Shown: positions 5,465-8,295 of the stretch, in pieces
How the letters are laid out: each line of letters opens with the position of its first letter
How positions within the stretch are numbered: position 1 is the stretch's first letter
DNA from: an uncultured bacterium
Lineage (GTDB): Bacteria > Patescibacteriota > Minisyncoccia > Phycocordibacterales > CAWITU01
DNA length: 8,295 bases
Reading direction: 5' to 3'
NCBI GenBank assembly: GCA_903958115.1
Contig: CAJBRS010000008.1
Location: 1-8,295, forward strand
The notes under the pieces: generated by a model
Seen by the model: the letters and a program-made list of their open reading frames with translations, nothing else
Databases searched by the model: none
Told to the model about the DNA's origin: nothing
Made by a program: the position numbers and the translations under genes

Positions 5465-5470
5465 GTTTTT

Positions 5471-6955
5471 ATGGAACCACAACAAAAACTTCAAGCAGAT
5501 ATTGCACTTATTGGTCTGGCTGTCATGGGGCAGAATCTAATTTTAAATATGAATGATCACGGGTTTACTGTGGTCGCTTACAACCGCACCGCTTCCAAAG
5601 TAGATGATTTTTTAAATAATGAAGCGAAAGGTACAAAAATAATCGGGGCACATTCTGTCGAAGAAATGGTTTCAAAATTGAAACGCCCACGTCGAGTGAT
5701 GATGCTAGTAAAAGCTGGTCAGGCTGTTGATGAATTTATCGAGCAACTCATTCCTCATCTTGAGCCTGGCGATATTATTATCGACGGAGGCAACTCTCTT
5801 TTTGAAGATACTAATCGTAGGGTGAAATATTGCGAGAGTAAGGGTTTGCTGTATGTTGGTACTGGCGTTTCTGGTGGCGAGGAGGGTGCACGCCGAGGGC
5901 CTAGTATTATGCCTGGCGGTTCTTCTGAAGCTTGGCCATACGTGAAAGAAATTTTTCAAGCTGTTTCGGCTAAAGTAGATGGAAATGTGCCATGTTGTGA
6001 TTGGGTGGGTGAGGGTGGCGCGGGTCACTACGTCAAAATGATTCACAATGGTATTGAATATGGTGATATGCAATTGATTTGTGAGGCTTACAACATCATG
6101 AAAAATGGACTTGGTATGAGTGCTGATGAAATGCACGATGTGTTTGGAGAATGGAATACTGGCGAACTTGATTCATACTTAATTGAGATTACTCGCGATA
6201 TCTTAGCTAAAAAAGATGATGACGGTCTGCCTTTAATAGATAAAATTCTTGATACCGCTGGGCAGAAGGGTACTGGTAAATGGACTGTGATTAACTCACA
6301 AGATCTCGGTATACCTATTACGCTAATGGCGGAGGCTGTTTATTCTCGATGCGTCTCTGCTTTAAAAGATGAGCGTGTTAAGGCTTCTAAGAAATTAAAA
6401 GGACCTCGACCTACACTTTCTACTATTGCTAATAACCCAGAAAAGAAAAAGCAATTTATAAATGATATTCGTGATGCCTTGTATGCTTCAAAAATTGTCA
6501 GCTATGCTCAGGGCTACATGCTAATGCGTGCGGCTGCTAAAGAATACGGTTGGAATTTAAACTATGGCGGTATTGCTTTGATGTGGCGTGGAGGCTGTAT
6601 TATTAGGTCACGTTTTCTTGGAAAAATTAAAGATGCTTACGATAATAATCCTAAGTTGAGTAATCTTTTATTAGATGATTATTTTAGGGCAGAGATAAAG
6701 AGAAGTCAGAAGGGTTGGAGGAACATTGTTGCCACATCTGCCAAGAAGGGAATTCCTGTGCCAGCTTTTGCTACAGCGTTGTCGTTCTTTGATCAATACC
6801 GTTCCGCTGTCTTACCAGCTAATCTGCTACAGGCTCAGCGTGACTATTTTGGAGCTCATACCTACGAACGTACAGACAAGCCTCGTGGTGAATTTTTCCA
6901 TACCAATTGGACAGGTCACGGAGGTTCTACTTCCTCATCAACTTACAACGTCTAA
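5471..6955 (+). CDS. gnd: 6-phosphogluconate dehydrogenase, decarboxylating
   Basis: 494 residues, slightly longer than the usual long-form Gnd of about 470. The cytoplasmic enzyme oxidatively decarboxylates 6-phosphogluconate to ribulose-5-phosphate, normally with NADP+. The N-terminal Rossmann motif GLAVMG (residues 15-20) is followed by NRT (38-40), whose Arg-Thr fits NADP+ preference. IIDGGNS lies near 103. The family signature GVSGGEEGARRGPSIMPGG spans 132-150. Catalytic K189 in HYVKMIHNGIEYGDMQ and E196 are present. The helical domain (GQKGTGKWT, then WRGGCIIRS) and the C-terminal RTDKPRGEFFHTNW, which supplies substrate-binding Arg and His across the dimer, are intact. The start at 5471 is set by the TATAAT box. 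Its stop codon overlaps by four bases, tail to tail, with the lactonase gene of the preceding pathway step. Confidence 0.97.
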   Translation: MEPQQKLQADIALIGLAVMGQNLILNMNDHGFTVVAYNRTASKVDDFLNNEAKGTKIIGAHSVEEMVSKLKRPRRVMMLVKAGQAVDEFIEQLIPHLEPGDIIIDGGNSLFEDTNRRVKYCESKGLLYVGTGVSGGEEGARRGPSIMPGGSSEAWPYVKEIFQAVSAKVDGNVPCCDWVGEGGAGHYVKMIHNGIEYGDMQLICEAYNIMKNGLGMSADEMHDVFGEWNTGELDSYLIEITRDILAKKDDDGLPLIDKILDTAGQKGTGKWTVINSQDLGIPITLMAEAVYSRCVSALKDERVKASKKLKGPRPTLSTIANNPEKKKQFINDIRDALYASKIVSYAQGYMLMRAAAKEYGWNLNYGGIALMWRGGCIIRSRFLGKIKDAYDNNPKLSNLLLDDYFRAEIKRSQKGWRNIVATSAKKGIPVPAFATALSFFDQYRSAVLPANLLQAQRDYFGAHTYERTDKPRGEFFHTNWTGHGGSTSSSTYNV

Positions 6956-7647
6956 ATAGTTTGGTCAGTAAATAATTCTGAACTTGGATTTTCTCGCCAT
7001 ATTCGGCAAGGGCTTTCAGCCAGAGTGCCGTTTTCTGATAATAGTTTTTGTAATGCTGGTTTTTTCTCGTCTCCGATGGCAAAAATTACCGCATGATCTA
7101 TTTTTCTTAAAAAGGGAAGCGTGGTGGTAATACGCACTCGATACGGATTTTTATTTTGGGCATCGTAAGCGACGACCCAATGTTCAGTGTCATTAAAAGT
7201 TTTTTCAAAAAGTTCTGGGTCTTCTGGAAATGGCATTATGCCGGAGGTGTGTGCGTCTGGTCCGATACCAACGCTAGCAATAATTTCCCCTGAAAACTTT
7301 CTTAGGGCATCCTCAAAGCGTTTTGCTAATTCTTCAGCTGATTCATCTTGCTTGGGTTTGGTGTCTATAAAATTAGCGCCGTTTGCTAGGGCTTTTTTAA
7401 AAAATTGGGTTTTCTCAAGTTGGGCTAGGTTATTTATTTCTGGATCTGTTGAATATCTTTCATCTAGAACACCGATGGTGCTTTGTGGCCCGAAATTATT
7501 TGTGTCTATGTGATCAAGTATTTTTAAAGACGAGCCACCAGAAGATAAAAACAAAAATTCTTTTCCTTGCTGTTCAGCAAACAATTTATTGAGAGCCATA
7601 GCAGCAGATGTTGCTGTTTGATCTTTTGGTAATGTATTAATTTTCAT
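6952..7647 (-). CDS. pgl: 6-phosphogluconolactonase (Pgl/DevB type)
   Basis: 231 residues, the usual length for the DevB-type lactonase of the sugar-phosphate isomerase/deaminase fold, which hydrolyses 6-phosphogluconolactone to 6-phosphogluconate. Visible motifs: phosphate-binding SSGGSS (35-40), LDERYS (61-66), GIGPDAHTSGIMPF (127-140, the counterpart of the GxGxDGHTASLFP active-site loop, with Ala replacing the Gly after Asp), RITTTLPFL (172-180) and a C-terminal RIW. The family also contains glucosamine-6-phosphate deaminases, but the length, motif spacing and neighbouring gnd favour the lactonase. The stop codon (6952-6954) shares four bases with the end of gnd on the opposite strand, and no terminator lies between them. 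The ATG at 7645-7647 has a -10 box 6 nt upstream. Confidence 0.9.
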   Translation of the reverse strand: MKINTLPKDQTATSAAMALNKLFAEQQGKEFLFLSSGGSSLKILDHIDTNNFGPQSTIGVLDERYSTDPEINNLAQLEKTQFFKKALANGANFIDTKPKQDESAEELAKRFEDALRKFSGEIIASVGIGPDAHTSGIMPFPEDPELFEKTFNDTEHWVVAYDAQNKNPYRVRITTTLPFLRKIDHAVIFAIGDEKKPALQKLLSENGTLAESPCRIWRENPSSELFTDQTI

Positions 7648-7653
7648 CAGATC

Positions 7654-7659
7654 ATTTTA
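7654..7659 (-). promoter_or_regulatory. Extended -10 box of the pgl promoter
   Basis: The minus strand reads TGTTAAAAT, a TGn extended -10 with hexamer TAAAAT. It ends 6 nt before the ATG at 7647, again predicting a leaderless transcript. No -35 match is apparent. Confidence 0.5.
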
Positions 7660-7660
7660 A

Positions 7661-7800
7661 CATGACGTTTGCATTCAGACTTGGTCACGGGTTCTTTTTG
7701 TTCAGCCACAAAAAGCCCTGCGACCCCGCCTCGCTCGTTGCTTGTCGTCAAAGTCGACGACTTAGCAACTTCGCTCCGGCTTTCAAGTCCTCTCCTGCAT
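7661..7800. other. Non-coding, hairpin-rich, GC-rich spacer
   Basis: No supportable gene lies here; the open frames crossing it also run through tRNA sequence. It holds two hairpins. In the first, CTTTTTGT (7694-7701) pairs with ACAAAAAG (7708-7715), flanked by GGG (7689-7691) and CCC (7716-7718). In the second, TTGCT plus GTCGTC pairs with GACGAC plus AGCAA at about 7738-7768. The part from about 7715 is much richer in G and C than the neighbouring genes. It ends in an inverted copy of tRNA-Leu 3' sequence (7782-7795). It may be a non-coding RNA, an intergenic repeat or a decayed element. Confidence 0.5.
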
Positions 7801-7856
7801 ATAAAAATACCTCGCAAAAGCGAGGTATTTTTCATGTGCGCGGGAGAGGACTTGAA
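7782..7856. repeat. Inverted copy of tRNA-Leu(UAG) 3' sequence flanking a terminator
   Basis: TTCAAGTCCTCTCC at 7782-7795 is the exact reverse complement of 7843-7856, which is the T loop, the 3' half of the T stem and the first acceptor bases of tRNA-Leu(UAG). Between the two copies lie diverged bases and the 13-bp perfect terminator stem (7803-7832). The whole 75 nt therefore forms one interrupted hairpin. A transcript of the tRNA that read past the terminator could fold its own 3' end into this structure. Confidence 0.75.
7803..7832. terminator. Bidirectional rho-independent terminator
   Basis: AAAAATACCTCGC (7803-7815) and GCGAGGTATTTTT (7820-7832) pair perfectly around an AAAA loop. The GC core is flanked by A runs on one side and T runs on the other, so it works on both strands. 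Its main role should be to end the minus-strand tRNA cluster, 4 nt after tRNA-Leu(UAG). Confidence 0.9.
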
Positions 7857-7918
7857 CCTCCATGCCTTACGGCACCAGTTCCTAAGACTGGCGTGGCTAC
7901 CAATTACACCACCCGCGC
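7837..7918 (-). tRNA. tRNA-Leu(UAG)
   Basis: The acceptor GCGCGGG/CCCGCGC is perfect. The anticodon stem CCAGT/ACTGG encloses CTTAGGA, giving anticodon UAG (CUN codons). The long variable arm TGCCGTAAGGCA is class II. The T arm is GGAGG TTCAAGT CCTCT. Discriminator A is followed by CAT, so CCA is not encoded and must be added after transcription. It is the last gene of the minus-strand tRNA cluster. Confidence 0.96.
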
Positions 7919-7959
7919 ATATATTTTCAACACCAACATACACTATCTACATTACCGAG

Positions 7960-8032
7960 TCCACCCAGCAGGGATCGAACCTGCGACCTTATCCTTAAGA
8001 GGGATCTGCTCTACCAGCTGAGCTATGGGTGG
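7960..8032 (-). tRNA. tRNA-Lys(CUU)
   Basis: The body closely follows bacterial tRNA-Lys (AGCTCAGCTGGTAGAGCA, GGTCGCAGGTTCGATCCCTGC). The anticodon stem GATCC/GGATA, with a terminal G-A mismatch, encloses CTCTTAA, giving anticodon CUU (codon AAG). The acceptor CCACCCA/TGGGTGG starts with C1-G72, whereas most bacterial tRNA-Lys start with G1-C72. Discriminator A; CCA is not encoded (the next bases are CTC). Confidence 0.95.
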
Positions 8033-8035
8033 AAG

Positions 8036-8053
8036 ACCTGTTTGATAACAGGT
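8036..8053. repeat. Short perfect hairpin in the tRNA-Lys 5' leader
   Basis: ACCTGTT (8036-8042) and AACAGGT (8047-8053) are exact inverted repeats around TGAT, ending 4 bases upstream of the tRNA-Lys 5' end. There is no T run, so it is not a standard terminator. It may be a processing or spacer hairpin in the tRNA precursor. Confidence 0.55.
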
Positions 8054-8060
8054 AGAAGCT

Positions 8061-8066
8061 ATAATA
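8061..8066 (-). promoter_or_regulatory. Possible -10 box upstream of tRNA-Lys
   Basis: The minus strand reads TATTAT, five of six matches to TATAAT, about 29 nt before the tRNA-Lys 5' end. No clear -35 accompanies it. It may supplement transcription from upstream in the cluster. Confidence 0.3.
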
Positions 8067-8092
8067 ACAGATTTAATGAAAAATTCTAGCTG

Positions 8093-8174
8093 TGCCCGAG
8101 GTGGGAATCGAACCCACATCCCTTGCGAGACACGATTTTAAGTCGTGCGTGTATACCAGTTCCACCACTCGGGC
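8093..8174 (-). tRNA. tRNA-Leu(UAA)
   Basis: The acceptor GCCCGAG/CTCGGGC is perfect. The anticodon stem CACGA/TCGTG encloses CTTAAAA, giving anticodon UAA (UUR codons). A class II variable arm (TCTCGCAAGGGA) and T arm GTGGG TTCGATT CCCAC are present. Discriminator A is followed by CAG, so CCA is not encoded. It is the third leucine isoacceptor in this window. Confidence 0.96.
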
Positions 8175-8189
8175 TTTTTGTTTTTTTAA

Positions 8190-8195
8190 ATTATC
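8190..8195 (-). promoter_or_regulatory. Possible -10 box upstream of tRNA-Leu(UAA)
   Basis: The minus strand reads GATAAT, five of six matches to TATAAT, about 15 nt before the tRNA 5' end. No acceptable -35 is seen at the usual distance, so co-transcription with tRNA-Cys is equally likely. Confidence 0.3.
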
Positions 8196-8201
8196 AATCT
8201 T

Positions 8202-8217
8202 CTTCAACTGCTTGAAG
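8202..8217. repeat. Short hairpin just after tRNA-Cys
   Basis: CTTCAA (8202-8207) and TTGAAG (8212-8217) are exact inverted repeats around CTGC, starting one base beyond the mature 3' end of tRNA-Cys on the minus strand. It may mark 3' processing. It lacks the T run of a terminator. Confidence 0.45.
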
Positions 8218-8218
8218 G

Positions 8219-8290
8219 AGGCGTAGGGCGGAATCGAACCGCCGTATAAAGATTTTGCAGATCTTTGCCTTACCACTTGGCCACTACGCC
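8219..8290 (-). tRNA. tRNA-Cys(GCA)
   Basis: The acceptor GGCGTAG/CTACGCC is perfect. The anticodon stem AAGAT/ATCTT encloses CTGCAAA, giving anticodon GCA. The T arm is GGCGG TTCGATT CCGCC. The discriminator is U, the known identity element for cysteine tRNAs. The following bases are CCT, so CCA is not encoded. It is the first visible gene of the minus-strand cluster; its promoter lies beyond the window. Confidence 0.96.
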
Positions 8291-8295
8291 GATTC

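Noticed and set aside
5417..5470. Upstream in-frame start for gnd (18 extra residues)
   Set aside because: That ATG lies inside the stem of the preceding terminator and upstream of the TATAAT box. The family-like N-terminus begins at 5471.
7782..7856. Integrase attL/attR pair at tRNA-Leu
   Set aside because: Attachment repeats are direct, while this copy is inverted. No integrase gene is present.
8073..8276. 67-codon minus-strand frame, and frames at 7647-7943 (-), 7662-8021 (+) and 7669-7998 (+)
   Set aside because: They run through tRNA genes and the terminator. Segments such as RVVELVYTHDLKSCLARDVGSIPTSGT are translated tRNA, not protein.

Overview
The window looks like a piece of a small, fast-evolving bacterial genome, most probably of the Candidate Phyla Radiation (Patescibacteria, Parcubacteria-like). 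This is an inference from several signs: AT-leaning single-copy housekeeping genes in no large operons, a MurA enzyme fused to an XRE-type DNA-binding domain, a very short cysteine-free ribosomal protein L33, several mRNAs that appear to be leaderless, and tRNA genes that only sometimes encode CCA. No phage, IS transposase or CRISPR array is visible.

Layout. 1-291 (-) is the N-terminal part of miaA, one base downstream of 293-1816 (-), an XRE-HTH/MurA fusion. Divergent from it is murB (1862-2896, +). The 45 bp between the two start codons hold a perfect 10+4+10 palindrome whose two arms contain mirror-image -10 boxes, one for each gene. Then come tRNA-Leu(CAA) (-), rpmG (+), a perfect 36-bp-arm hairpin, tRNA-Trp (+), a Nudix hydrolase (+), an unrecognised 461-residue Cys/His/Trp-containing protein (+) with its own terminator, and gnd (+). 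gnd overlaps tail-to-tail with a 6-phosphogluconolactonase gene (-). The right end is a GC-rich hairpin-filled spacer, a bidirectional terminator and a minus-strand tRNA cluster: Cys, Leu(UAA), Lys(CUU), Leu(UAG) in transcription order.

How the genes fit together. MurA and MurB catalyse the two committed steps from UDP-GlcNAc to UDP-MurNAc. Their head-to-head arrangement around a palindrome, with a DNA-binding domain built into MurA, suggests a self-regulating peptidoglycan-precursor switch. This is the most interesting candidate system here. Pgl and Gnd are consecutive oxidative pentose phosphate steps (6-phosphogluconolactone to 6-phosphogluconate to ribulose-5-phosphate). rpmG next to the tRNA-Trp gene is a remnant of the common rpmG-trnW-secE-nusG order, here without secE/nusG.

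Four protein genes (murB, Nudix, gnd, pgl) show a -10 hexamer exactly 6 nt before the ATG. Transcription would then start at or next to the start codon. The unknown 461-residue gene differs: it has a 90-nt leader and a clear Shine-Dalgarno sequence.
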